From positions 186,001 through 250,000 of the forward strand of contig NZ_PDNV01000005.1 in the NCBI RefSeq assembly GCF_002849615.1: a stretch of DNA of 64,000 bases, in the 5' to 3' direction. Of the stretch, positions 44,511-52,385 are shown piece after piece. Each line of letters opens with the position of its first letter. The stretch's first letter is position 1. Under the pieces are notes generated by a model that made no database searches, was not told the DNA's origin, and was given only the letters and a program-made list of their open reading frames with translations. The stretch is from Pollutimonas nitritireducens (GTDB taxonomy: Bacteria > Pseudomonadota > Gammaproteobacteria > Burkholderiales > Burkholderiaceae_B). The position numbers were made by a program, and so were the translations under genes.

Positions 44511-45218
44511 ATGAAACAGCACGGCTGCGCAGCGTCCGATATCAGCGATTCAAATATAGAAGCACTGTGCGTTTCCATGGTTCCTATATTCAATCACCTA
44601 CCCTCGCAACACCTCGCCAGCATTTCAAAATTGGCAAAAAGTCGTACCTTCGAGCGCGGCGAATTCATCCACCGTTCAGGCGAGCATTCCAACCAATTGT
44701 GCATTGTTCATCGTGGGCGCGTGAAGGTGTATCGCTTATCCGAATCGGGAAAAGAACAGCTTGTCCGCATTCTCACTCCCGGCGACTTCACCGGCGAGCT
44801 GGCTATGTTCTCTTCCGATTCCTTCCATGAAACCTACGCTCAGGCATTGGAAAAGGCCGATATCTGTTCGATTCAGCGTACAGATCTTCAGACGCTGCTG
44901 CTGGAACATCCAAGCATTTCCCTGCACATCCTGAACGAGCTCGCAAAGCGTCTGGGAAAAAGTGAGCAACAATCAACCAGCATTGCCACGGACTCTGTTG
45001 AAACACGCATTGGCCTATTCCTTGCCGAACAGGTCGAGCAGCAAGGTTCCAGTAAGTTGACGATTCCCATGTCCCGCAAAGACCTTGCCTCTTTCCTGGG
45101 CACGACTCCCGAAACCATCAGTCGACGACTTGCCCAATTTGAAGAATCGGGGTGGATAAAACAATCCGGCCAACGAGGGGTGCTCATACTCGACCTGGAC
45201 GCACTGCTCTTACTATAG
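44511..45218 (+). CDS. Crp/Fnr-family transcriptional regulator
   Basis: 235 aa, 2 bp after the pseudo-ATPase gene. A cyclic-nucleotide-type beta-roll (about 25-130) and a C-terminal HTH are complete. The recognition helix TPETISRRL has E201, S204 and R205, the FNR pattern that reads TTGA half-sites. Cysteines are at 6, 20, 64 and 119, not the FNR iron-sulfur spacing, so it may be a DNR/NnrR-type NO sensor or otherwise cofactor-dependent. It is a good candidate regulator of the four TTGA-N6-TCAA promoters in this window, including its own. Confidence 0.9.
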   Translation: MKQHGCAASDISDSNIEALCVSMVPIFNHLPSQHLASISKLAKSRTFERGEFIHRSGEHSNQLCIVHRGRVKVYRLSESGKEQLVRILTPGDFTGELAMFSSDSFHETYAQALEKADICSIQRTDLQTLLLEHPSISLHILNELAKRLGKSEQQSTSIATDSVETRIGLFLAEQVEQQGSSKLTIPMSRKDLASFLGTTPETISRRLAQFEESGWIKQSGQRGVLILDLDALLLL

Positions 45219-45334
45219 ATTGTAAACCCCGTGGCATCACATCAATTGCCAATCTACACTAGCGGTATTCGCGAAACCGCGCGAACCAATTCCCTTGCAC
45301 CGCCAAGGTGTAAGGTTCTAAGCCGGAGATAATC

Positions 45335-45709
45335 ATGAAGATTCGGACATTATGCGCAACTACGCTTTCCGCCGTTCTATTGAATATGAGCGGAATCGCA
45401 ATGGCAGCAAACCCTGGCAGCGAAATGCCCATGCCAGGTCGAACGCCGTCTATGGGGGCTGACGCTCCCAGCAACTGGTCTCCCCAGATGCAATACATGA
45501 GGCAGGGCGGAATGATGGCCGGTGGCATGGGTGGCATGGGTGGCATGGGTGGCATGGGGGGCATGATGGGCGGTTGCCCCATGATGGCCCCCGGTGGAGG
45601 AGCCAATGCGAAAGTCATGATGCAAATGCATGGCGAAATGATGCGCGCCATGGGCGACATCATGATGAAGTACGCCGACAAATTTGAAGCACCTCCCGCT
45701 GCTCAATAA
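45335..45709 (+). CDS. Secreted Met/Gly-rich protein, probable copper binder
   Basis: 124 aa with a signal peptide (to AMAAN). The middle is a run of Gly-Gly-Met units (five GGM) followed by GGCPMMAPGGG. The C-terminal part is Met-rich and helical (VMMQMHGEMMRAMGDIMMKY). Met-rich periplasmic proteins usually bind Cu(I) or Ag(I). It is 117 bp after the Crp/Fnr gene and convergent with apbE, so it may be a separate unit. No named family recognised. Confidence 0.7.
   Translation: MKIRTLCATTLSAVLLNMSGIAMAANPGSEMPMPGRTPSMGADAPSNWSPQMQYMRQGGMMAGGMGGMGGMGGMGGMMGGCPMMAPGGGANAKVMMQMHGEMMRAMGDIMMKYADKFEAPPAAQ
45521..45565 (+). repeat. 9-bp tandem repeat encoding GGM units
   Basis: Four exact copies of GGTGGCATG (45521-45556) and a fifth with one change (45557-45565) lie in frame within the Met-rich protein gene. 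Copy number could vary by slippage without breaking the frame, changing the number of methionines. Confidence 0.85.
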
Positions 45710-45726
45710 TCGAAGCACTTCTTGAA

Positions 45727-45756
45727 GGCCATCCAGGCAGCATCGCCTGAATGGCC
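45727..45756. terminator. Hairpin between convergent genes
   Basis: Arms GGCCATCCAGGC (45727-45738) and GCCTGAATGGCC (45745-45756) pair with one mismatch across a 6-base loop, between the ends of the Met-rich gene and apbE. It has no strong T-run; probably a bidirectional stop. Confidence 0.45.
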
Positions 45757-45792
45757 CGCCCGACTGGCTAAACAGATGTCCTGCCTACGGGC

Positions 45793-46767
45793 CTATATTT
45801 GATGCTGCCCATCAAGAATAACTATCTCCTGAAATGTTTCGCCGTCGTGAAGCACAAACAACACGCTCATGCCCCGCTTCTGGGCCAATTCCACTCCAGC
45901 GGTTTCCCCTAGCACCAGAAAGGCGGTAGCCCAGGCATCAGCAAGCATACAACTTGGCATCACCACTGAAACCGCCGCAAGACGATTGCACGCAGGCTGA
46001 CGCCCGATTGGATCCATGGTGTGGGCATGGCGCCTGCCGTCCAAGTCGACCCAATGTCGGTAGTCCCCCGACGTGGCAATGGCGGCGTCGATCAGTTCCA
46101 TCACACCCATGACTTCCCGAACGTGAGGTACCGGCTTTTCGATGGCGACGGCCCACGCTTTACCATCAGGCTTCATGCCTTTAGCGCGCATTTCACCGTC
46201 AATACCAACCAGGTAACGGGTAATTCCAAAGCTGTCGAGACAGCAGGCCAGACCATCCACTCCGTAGCCTTTGGCAATCCCTGAAAGGTCCAACGCGATG
46301 GGCATGCGCTTGCGAACCCGCTTATGCTCGTGATCGATCTCCAATGCATCACTTGCTGAATAGCGCAGGTGCTTTTCTAACACCCTTGTTTGATGTTCAT
46401 CAGGCACAGATCCAGAGGGACCAAACCCCCAGGCATTGACCAGATCCCCCACTCCAATATCAAATGCGCCTTCGGACTGCTCGCCTATGCGCATGGCAGT
46501 ATCCAGTACGGTCAGAAGCTCTTCGGGCACGGCAAGCCATTGTCGCGGCGGCAATGCGTTCAGGCGGCTCAGGTCGGAGTCCGGTTTCCAGGTGGACATC
46601 TGGCAATCCACTTTGTCGACCGCGGCAAACAAGGCGGCGCCGACGGCGGTCTCATCAAGCCCCGCCTCGGCAAAAAAAACAGCACTGTAACGGGTTCCCA
46701 TCGTCTTGCCGCTAAGGACACGACGCCGTAAAAAAGGGGCCGACGCTTCTTGTGCTTCAGAATACAT
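45793..46767 (-). CDS. Second ApbE-type FAD:protein FMN transferase
   Basis: 324 aa from the ATG at 46767, overlapping the upstream flavoprotein gene by 11 bp. Family blocks are GKTMGTRYS, STWKPDSDLSRLN, FDIGVGDLVNAWGFGP, LDLSGIAKGYGVD and ATSGDYRHWV. Unlike NosX it has no visible signal peptide. It would attach FMN to a Ser/Thr of a partner protein; the DUF2271 protein of the same operon has the matching motif SGAS. Last gene of the PepSY operon. Confidence 0.9.
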   Translation of the reverse strand: MYSEAQEASAPFLRRRVLSGKTMGTRYSAVFFAEAGLDETAVGAALFAAVDKVDCQMSTWKPDSDLSRLNALPPRQWLAVPEELLTVLDTAMRIGEQSEGAFDIGVGDLVNAWGFGPSGSVPDEHQTRVLEKHLRYSASDALEIDHEHKRVRKRMPIALDLSGIAKGYGVDGLACCLDSFGITRYLVGIDGEMRAKGMKPDGKAWAVAIEKPVPHVREVMGVMELIDAAIATSGDYRHWVDLDGRRHAHTMDPIGRQPACNRLAAVSVVMPSCMLADAWATAFLVLGETAGVELAQKRGMSVLFVLHDGETFQEIVILDGQHQI

Positions 46768-48985
46768 CTTCACGGTACCGCCCTTGTGCTTTAAGCGTCT
46801 GTACATCAAGGTTCAGGGGGGCGAGGATCTCATTCATGGCCCGTGTGATGTTTTCAGCCATGGCACGGCTGCCGCAGATAAGGACTTGCGCCCCACTCTG
46901 GATCAGTTGTCGCATTTGAGTGCTGTCGTCCAATACTCTGTCGTGTACGTAAGCGCCATCCCGAACTCGTGAGAATGCCGCACGCAACCCCGTCAATCTA
47001 CCGTCGGCCAAATAAGTGCTGAGTTCGGGCTCATAAAGAAAATCAGAAGACGGGTCGCGCCCACCCCAATACAGGTACATCGGATATCGGCCAGTGTTAT
47101 TACGGATAAACCCGGCTAGGGGGCCGATTCCTGTGCCGGAGCCGATAAGTATCACCGGGGCCTGGCCGGAAGCTGGGCGAAAATCCGGGTGCAGCTGGAT
47201 AAAAGCGTCCATGCGATCGCCCACCTTCAAGGCATGCAGAAACGTGGAACACTCGCCGTCGGGCAACTTGCGCACGCAGATTTCCAGAAATCCATCAGCC
47301 GACTTGCTGGCCAACGAATAGAACCGGGGGATGGAGCTGCCGGGAGGCACAACGCCAACCAGATCGCCGACTTCAAAATGCGGCAGTCCGTTGGCGCGGG
47401 TCAAGCGCAACAACCAGCCAGCCATACCTTGCGGGACTACCGCTGCGAATCTCAAAATGCTGGTGGGCGCTTGCACTTTTTCACCATAGTCGACCCGCTC
47501 CATTAACACATAGCTCTGTGTTCGTGGACGCCGTGGCGTATGCAGCAGGGTCAGGTCCCGGCCGATCCACTGGCCAACGGCATTGCCCCATCGGGTAAAG
47601 CTCTGCGCTGACTGCCGATCAATGGTGTCCAGGCCCATTACCCGGCGCCAGCCATGGGCGGCCAGGGCTGCGTCAGTGTCCCTTGCAAATTTGCAGAATT
47701 GCGGGAACTGACGGTCCCCAAAGCCCAATACGGCATACCCCGCTTGTGGATTGGCCTTAGTCTTGTCTAGTCGCGCCAGGAACTGAGTGGCAGAGCTGGG
47801 TGCGTCACCATCGCCATACGTTGCCGTGAGAACGAATAGGCGCTCGGCACGACGGTACTCGGTTGCCAGTTGGTTCATCGCCGCGGTATGCACACGGAAA
47901 CCAGCCTGCTTCAACGCGTCATGCAGAGCCTTGGCAAAACCCCAGGTGCTGTTGTTTTCACTGCCCACTAAAATGATCGTGTCGGCCGACTGCGGCCCAT
48001 TGTTTTCGGTAATCCGCGGCATGGATTGCCGACGCTGCCACCATGTCAAGGCGCCCGTGATGCTCATTAACGGCACACTCGCCGCACACAGTCCAAGGAG
48101 TAAACCGAGCCACCAAAAGCCTTCGCCTGTGTGCAATTGATAGATCAGTTCGTAGGCGTCGCGGATACCGTTATGTGGCTGGTAGGACAAGAGCGAGCCC
48201 TCCACCTGATCAACATAACCATCACCTTGGGCCGTGCGTAGCGAGTAAACATCCGTAGGGTCATTTGGGTTGGGATACACCAGTTCGCGTAGGTCGTTCA
48301 GGTCGGTAGCCAGCAGAGCGGGCAACGTCGTTATGGGCGCTGCGGGACCACTGGCAAGCCCGGACGGAAAATCAGGCTCGTTCTGCATGCCATCAGGAAT
48401 AAAACCGAAGCTTGCAGCCGACATGTAGACCCCGGTGACCGCAGACAGCAGCAATCCAGCCAGCACGAAGCGGCCCACTTGTGCATGCCATCGCTGGCTG
48501 AAGCCGCCACGCAATGGTTCGGCAATATGTCGCAAGCCTCCTACGCGCTTGACCAGCAACACAGCGCCCGAAATAGACAGTACGAGCATGATGAGTGCCG
48601 TCATACCTGAAACCGCGCGCCCGGGTGTATCCAGCAACAATGACCGATGCAGGCCTTTCATCCAGCGTGTAAACGTCGAGGGTATGTGGGCCGCAATGCC
48701 CTGCCCGGTGAATGGGTCAATACGGTCAATTCCGGTCTGGCCGTCGCGGCTGTAATAGACAATGACCGAACCTGATGGCGTGCGCTGTATCTGCTCTGCT
48801 CCGGGGTAATGCCGGGCTATTCGGCCGGCTAGCGTCGCAACGTCGATCTGCCCGGTGGGAGGTATCGTTGTACCCAGTCTTTCCAGCGTTGGGTCAAGCG
48901 ACAGGATCGCACCGCTGATTGCCAACACTATGGCCAGCACGCCCGCTATCAGGCCGAGCAGCGAATGTAGCTGACGCATCATCAC
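46757..48985 (-). CDS. PepSY-TM/flavodoxin/NADPH-reductase fusion protein
   Basis: 742 aa. An N-terminal PepSY-associated membrane domain (about 1-325, four helices, with His in MRQLHSLLG, WMKGLHRSLLL and LIYQLHTGEG) is joined to a flavodoxin domain (about 340-480, TATYGDGDAPSS). A ferredoxin-NADP reductase module follows (RFYSLAS for FAD, GSGTGIGPLAGF for NADP, ending in YREDVF). It resembles sulfite-reductase flavoprotein/cytochrome P450 reductase modules tied to the membrane. It probably moves electrons from cytosolic NADPH across the membrane, here to periplasmic flavin on DUF2271/PepSY proteins. Confidence 0.9.
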   Translation of the reverse strand: MMMRQLHSLLGLIAGVLAIVLAISGAILSLDPTLERLGTTIPPTGQIDVATLAGRIARHYPGAEQIQRTPSGSVIVYYSRDGQTGIDRIDPFTGQGIAAHIPSTFTRWMKGLHRSLLLDTPGRAVSGMTALIMLVLSISGAVLLVKRVGGLRHIAEPLRGGFSQRWHAQVGRFVLAGLLLSAVTGVYMSAASFGFIPDGMQNEPDFPSGLASGPAAPITTLPALLATDLNDLRELVYPNPNDPTDVYSLRTAQGDGYVDQVEGSLLSYQPHNGIRDAYELIYQLHTGEGFWWLGLLLGLCAASVPLMSITGALTWWQRRQSMPRITENNGPQSADTIILVGSENNSTWGFAKALHDALKQAGFRVHTAAMNQLATEYRRAERLFVLTATYGDGDAPSSATQFLARLDKTKANPQAGYAVLGFGDRQFPQFCKFARDTDAALAAHGWRRVMGLDTIDRQSAQSFTRWGNAVGQWIGRDLTLLHTPRRPRTQSYVLMERVDYGEKVQAPTSILRFAAVVPQGMAGWLLRLTRANGLPHFEVGDLVGVVPPGSSIPRFYSLASKSADGFLEICVRKLPDGECSTFLHALKVGDRMDAFIQLHPDFRPASGQAPVILIGSGTGIGPLAGFIRNNTGRYPMYLYWGGRDPSSDFLYEPELSTYLADGRLTGLRAAFSRVRDGAYVHDRVLDDSTQMRQLIQSGAQVLICGSRAMAENITRAMNEILAPLNLDVQTLKAQGRYREDVF

Positions 48986-49013
48986 CAGGGAATGTCTCCG
49001 GATCGGGATGCGC

Positions 49014-49484
49014 TCACATGTCGTAAGTGAAAGACTTCACGTAGCCGCGCCCCGTCACAGGTTTGCCGGCGCCCTGAGCAGTTAGCGGCGCGCGCACATC
49101 AGCAGGGTTGTCGCGCTGGTCTTCGACCGCGCTGTCCACGCGTATTTCATAGCCAGCATCTATCAGCGCGTCAGCCAGTTCGACCGTGACTTTCAAGGTG
49201 CTCCCACTTCCAACGCTAGCCCCACTGACGCCGTCAAACTCGCTGGCTTTCAAGCCGCTGCCGCGCGCCCAGTCACGCAGGTTTTTATAGTATTTGGCCT
49301 TCTTGCCAGCAACCCACAGCGTCTTCTTATACTGGCCATTGGCATCGGTCACATAAATTGCCAGATATGCGCCATCACCGTTATAGTTTTTCAATTGAGT
49401 AGTCAAGGTCACTGGACGCGCGTGCACCAGAACGGGCAGTGCCATGGCGCCAACCAAACAAAGCGAGACAGCTAATTTGTTCAT
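49014..49484 (-). CDS. DUF2271 periplasmic protein with predicted flavinylation site
   Basis: 156 aa with a signal peptide (cleavage near VHARP). Conserved DUF2271 stretches are YNGDGAYLAIYVTDANG, YKKTLWVAG and YYKNLRDW. The segment DGVSGASVGSG contains the ApbE target pattern, with predicted FMN on S90. It lies 28 bp before the membrane flavoprotein and in one operon with apbE, so it is probably the extracytosolic flavin-carrying acceptor. Confidence 0.85.
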   Translation of the reverse strand: MNKLAVSLCLVGAMALPVLVHARPVTLTTQLKNYNGDGAYLAIYVTDANGQYKKTLWVAGKKAKYYKNLRDWARGSGLKASEFDGVSGASVGSGSTLKVTVELADALIDAGYEIRVDSAVEDQRDNPADVRAPLTAQGAGKPVTGRGYVKSFTYDM

Positions 49485-49603
49485 GATGAATCTCCGGATC
49501 GATTCGATGATTGCACGTTGATTCTGCGTGATGAAGATTTTTTACGTCGCATTTGGAAGTGGTTCAGCGTATTTGTTACAGTGGCGCCCCAAGATCGAAA
49601 CCT

Positions 49604-49927
49604 TCATTCGGCTTTTCGGCCATGGTCGAGGTAGTCATAGGCTTCTCCATGCCGATTGAAGCTGATTTCGAGTTCACGGATGCGTAGAGTATCAGGTGAA
49701 AATTTGGCTTTGAACTTGTTTCCCAGATGGTCCTTGCCTTTGACCTCATAGCAGCCATCGTCCACCTTGATGCGGTGTATCGTCCAGCCCCGCTGCTCAA
49801 GCTGCTGGCGCAACACTTCGCGCGGCTGCCACAGAGCTATGGGAGCATCACAGTCGGTGTCCGCCATTGCGGCGCTGCTGATAAGCAAACCAGCCAGCAC
49901 GGTCGCAGCCAAGATTCGAGGCTTCAT
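49604..49927 (-). CDS. Small periplasmic PepSY-domain protein
   Basis: 107 aa from the ATG at 49927. Signal peptide to AMADT, then one PepSY-like unit (PREVLRQQLEQRGWTIHRIKVDDGCYEVKG split around the Trp, with FSPDTLRI after it). The two Cys may form a disulfide. First gene of the operon running PepSY, DUF2271, flavoprotein, ApbE, and preceded by an FNR-type promoter. A 119-bp gap without other signals separates it from the DUF2271 gene. Confidence 0.8.
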   Translation of the reverse strand: MKPRILAATVLAGLLISSAAMADTDCDAPIALWQPREVLRQQLEQRGWTIHRIKVDDGCYEVKGKDHLGNKFKAKFSPDTLRIRELEISFNRHGEAYDYLDHGRKAE

Positions 49928-49958
49928 AATCACTTACCCATTGAAGTTCCTGATGTTC

Positions 49959-50000
49959 ATCATGGCCCTTCGCAATCGCCTGAATATTGATCAAAATCAA
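49959..50000 (-). promoter_or_regulatory. FNR/NNR-type promoter of the PepSY-flavin operon
   Basis: TTGATCAAAATCAA (49987-50000) is a perfect TTGAT-N4-ATCAA box. On the minus strand CATGAT (49959-49964, 4/6 to the -10 element) follows after 22 bp, the same spacing as in the other three promoters, giving a start near 49952 and a 25-nt leader. Confidence 0.7.
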
Positions 50001-50113
50001 CATTTCAGCGGTTTACAAACCGGGGAATTGATAAAGGTCATCACACCTGCGACCCGACCTTCGCAGCGCCGGAAAAACTCGGAACAACCACATACTGCTT
50101 CTACACCACGGAT

Positions 50114-50872
50114 CTATTTTCCAGTCGCTTCTTCCTCTTGCTCCATGGCGCGCTCCGCCAGGCGGGCAACCTCGGCAGCTACTCCTTTGCGTTCGCTGTA
50201 CCGGTCGGTCAGGTAATCGCCGCGGTCCCGAACCAGCAAGGTGAACTTCATGAGTTCCTCCATCACATCGACGACGCGGTCATAATACGGCGAGGACTTC
50301 ATCCTCCCGTTTTCATCGAATTCCTGAAAGGCTTTGGCCACCGACGACTGATTGGGAATTGTCACCATCCGCATCCAGCGTCCCAGAATGCGCAGCGCAT
50401 TCACTGCGTTAAAGGACTGGGAGCCGCCGCTGACCTGCATTAGGGCAAGCGTGCGACCTTGTGTGGGACGCACGCTTCCCATCTCAAGCGGCAGCCAATC
50501 TATTTGGCTCTTGAATACCCCCGTCAACGTTCCGTGGCGTTCCGGACTGCACCATACCTGGCCCTCCGACCAGTTTGATAATGCACGCAATTCGGCGACT
50601 TTAGGATGATCTGCCGGAACACTGTCGGGCATCGGTAATCCACGCGGGTCAAATATTCTGGCCTCGGCACCCAGACGGATGAGGATGCGCGCCGCTTCTT
50701 CGGTAAGGAGGCGACTGTACGAGCGCTCGCGCAACGAGCCGTACAGTAAGAGGATACGCGGCGGGTGCCTTGCCGCAGCCTGCAAGGAAAGTTTCTCAGA
50801 GGTCGGGATATCCAATAAGGCGTCATCCACCAATGGCAAGGTCAAGTCGTGGGGTGAACAATAGGGGCTCAT
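50114..50872 (-). CDS. arsH: ArsH, NADPH-dependent FMN oxidoreductase
   Basis: 252 aa. The flavodoxin-like fold has the FMN phosphate loop [10 protein letters not shown], and the family stretches [20 protein letters not shown] (split here) and [15 protein letters not shown]. ArsH oxidises trivalent organoarsenicals and reduces quinones or metals. It lies downstream of arsC (51 bp) on the minus strand of the ars cluster. Confidence 0.94.
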   Translation of the reverse strand: MSPYCSPHDLTLPLVDDALLDIPTSEKLSLQAAARHPPRILLLYGSLRERSYSRLLTEEAARILIRLGAEARIFDPRGLPMPDSVPADHPKVAELRALSNWSEGQVWCSPERHGTLTGVFKSQIDWLPLEMGSVRPTQGRTLALMQVSGGSQSFNAVNALRILGRWMRMVTIPNQSSVAKAFQEFDENGRMKSSPYYDRVVDVMEELMKFTLLVRDRGDYLTDRYSERKGVAAEVARLAERAMEQEEEATGK

Positions 50873-50923
50873 AAGTATCTCAAACTTCCGGGAAAAGTGC
50901 TAAATGGCGTGTTAGCGTATCGG

Positions 50924-51355
50924 CTACGCCTGGCGAACTCGCCGGCCGAGCTCATCGATGACAACTTCTCCGTCTTCTTTGGTAAACGGTCCCTGTTGGT
51001 CCCGCGGAAGGATATCCAGGACGAGTTCCGACGGCCGGCACAGACGCACTCCCAAGGGTGCAACAACAAAAGGTCGGTTCATCAGGACAGGATGCTCTTG
51101 TATCGCGTCGAGCAATTGCACATCCGTGAGCGCCATATTATCAAGACCTAATTCGAAGAACGGGGTGCCTTTTTCACGCAGCGCCTGGCGCACTGTTAAC
51201 CCGGCACGTTTGATTAAATCAGTAAGCACCTCACGTGATGGAGGAGTTTGCAGGTATTCGATTATGGTGGGCTCGATACCCGCATTGCGGATTAAGGCAA
51301 GTGTATTGCGCGAAGTCCCGCAGTTGGGATTATGGTAAATCGTGATGGTGTCCAT
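50924..51355 (-). CDS. arsC: ArsC, glutaredoxin-type arsenate reductase
   Basis: 143 aa. Catalytic C12 in NPNCGTSRN and the three arginines R60, R94 and R107 fall at the same numbers as in plasmid R773 ArsC. It reduces arsenate to arsenite with glutathione and glutaredoxin. It is divergent from arsR, with the probable ArsR operator between them. A second, unrelated arsenate reductase lies downstream of arsR. Confidence 0.95.
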   Translation of the reverse strand: MDTITIYHNPNCGTSRNTLALIRNAGIEPTIIEYLQTPPSREVLTDLIKRAGLTVRQALREKGTPFFELGLDNMALTDVQLLDAIQEHPVLMNRPFVVAPLGVRLCRPSELVLDILPRDQQGPFTKEDGEVVIDELGRRVRQA

Positions 51356-51370
51356 GGGATTCCTAAATTT

Positions 51371-51387
51371 TAATATTTCGAGTATTA
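51371..51387. promoter_or_regulatory. Probable ArsR operator
   Basis: TAATATTTCGAGTATTA is an imperfect inverted repeat with perfect outer 5-bp arms, in the 39-bp space between divergent arsC and arsR. It is AT-rich and well placed to control both transcripts. Confidence 0.6.
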
Positions 51388-51394
51388 TTGATCA

Positions 51395-51736
51395 ATGGAA
51401 ACTAAAAGTATAGTCCGGGCGCTTGCCGCTATCGCACATGAGTCTCGCCTGGAAACCTATCGTTACTTGGTGCAGGCCGGGCCGTCCGGGCTGCCTGCTG
51501 GGCGATTGTCCGAATTGGTGGGGATCGCGCCCTCCTCACTTTCCTTTCACCTGAAAGAATTGGTTAATGCTGGCCTGTTATCGTCGCGTCAAGAAGGCCG
51601 TTTCGTCTTTTACTCGGCGGAATATGAAACCATGAATTCACTTTTGGCCTATCTTACCGACAACTGTTGTGGCGGTAATCCGTGCTTGTCCGTGAATGCC
51701 GACGCTTGCCCCGCTCCACATAAAGCCCACTCCTAG
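51395..51736 (+). CDS. arsR: ArsR-family arsenite-responsive repressor
   Basis: 113 aa. Winged HTH (SELVGIAPSSLSFHLKELVNAGLL, in pieces). The classic CxC site in the recognition-helix region is absent. Cysteines instead cluster after residue 90 (NCCGGNPC and DACPAP), as in ArsR types with C-terminal As(III) sites. Divergent from arsC-arsH and leading into the LMW arsC and arsB. Confidence 0.92.
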   Translation: METKSIVRALAAIAHESRLETYRYLVQAGPSGLPAGRLSELVGIAPSSLSFHLKELVNAGLLSSRQEGRFVFYSAEYETMNSLLAYLTDNCCGGNPCLSVNADACPAPHKAHS

Positions 51737-51794
51737 ACATTCTCTGAACCACGTGTCAGTAAGTCCGCCACCCGTAACATAGGAACCACCCACC

Positions 51795-52316
51795 ATGTCG
51801 GATAAAATCTTCAATGTTCTTTTTCTATGTACGGGCAATTCAGCACGCAGCATCATGGCCGAGGTGCTGCTGAACTCTTTCGGCGAAAATCGTTTCAAGG
51901 GATACAGCGCTGGCAGCCGTCCCAGCGGCCACGTAAATCCCCTGGCTCTCGAAGTCCTTCAGGCGACTCATCTACCAACTGATGGCTTACGCAGCAAAAG
52001 TTGGGATGAATTCTCTCGTCCGGGCGCGCCGCATATGGACTTTGTCATCACGCTTTGCGATAGCGCGGCTGGCGAGCAATGCCCACTGTGGCCGGGACAA
52101 CCGATTACCGCGCACTGGGGCTTTGAGGATCCATCCACCTTTGGGGGATCTGCCCAAGAGAAGCGCGTGTTCTTCGACAAAATATTTCGCCAAATCGCCA
52201 GCCGCATCAGGATTTTCAATAGCCTGCCTTTAGCCACTCTGGACCGCGTGGCAATCAAGCGCGAGCTCGACGCCTTGGGCAGTCCAGCCACGCGCACGAG
52301 CACCATCACGTCTTAA
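51795..52316 (+). CDS. Low-molecular-weight phosphatase-type arsenate reductase
   Basis: 173 aa. The N-terminal LMW-PTP loop CTGNSARS has C12 and R18 in the CX5R pattern, with the family PGxP-like middle and CDSAAGEQCPLWPG, whose two cysteines could serve the thioredoxin-type disulfide relay. This is the second arsenate reductase type in one cluster. It lies between arsR and arsB on the + strand. Confidence 0.9.
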   Translation: MSDKIFNVLFLCTGNSARSIMAEVLLNSFGENRFKGYSAGSRPSGHVNPLALEVLQATHLPTDGLRSKSWDEFSRPGAPHMDFVITLCDSAAGEQCPLWPGQPITAHWGFEDPSTFGGSAQEKRVFFDKIFRQIASRIRIFNSLPLATLDRVAIKRELDALGSPATRTSTITS

Positions 52317-52385
52317 TGACTCGATGCACGCGCATGACGCGACGGTGCGCGGCGCCTTCCCGATAGTCGTAAAGAGAGATACAAC

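Noticed and set aside
44511-45218. Iron-sulfur FNR (oxygen sensor) identity
   Set aside because: Cysteines at 6, 20, 64 and 119 do not follow the FNR cluster pattern, so only the Crp/Fnr family and DNA-reading helix are claimed.
45521-45565. Short regular repeats as a possible CRISPR array
   Set aside because: Nine-base units without spacers, in frame inside a coding region; they encode GGM.
51388-51395. TTGATCAA next to the arsR start as an FNR site
   Set aside because: No spacer and no fitting promoter geometry; the neighbouring ArsR-type repeat explains the region better.
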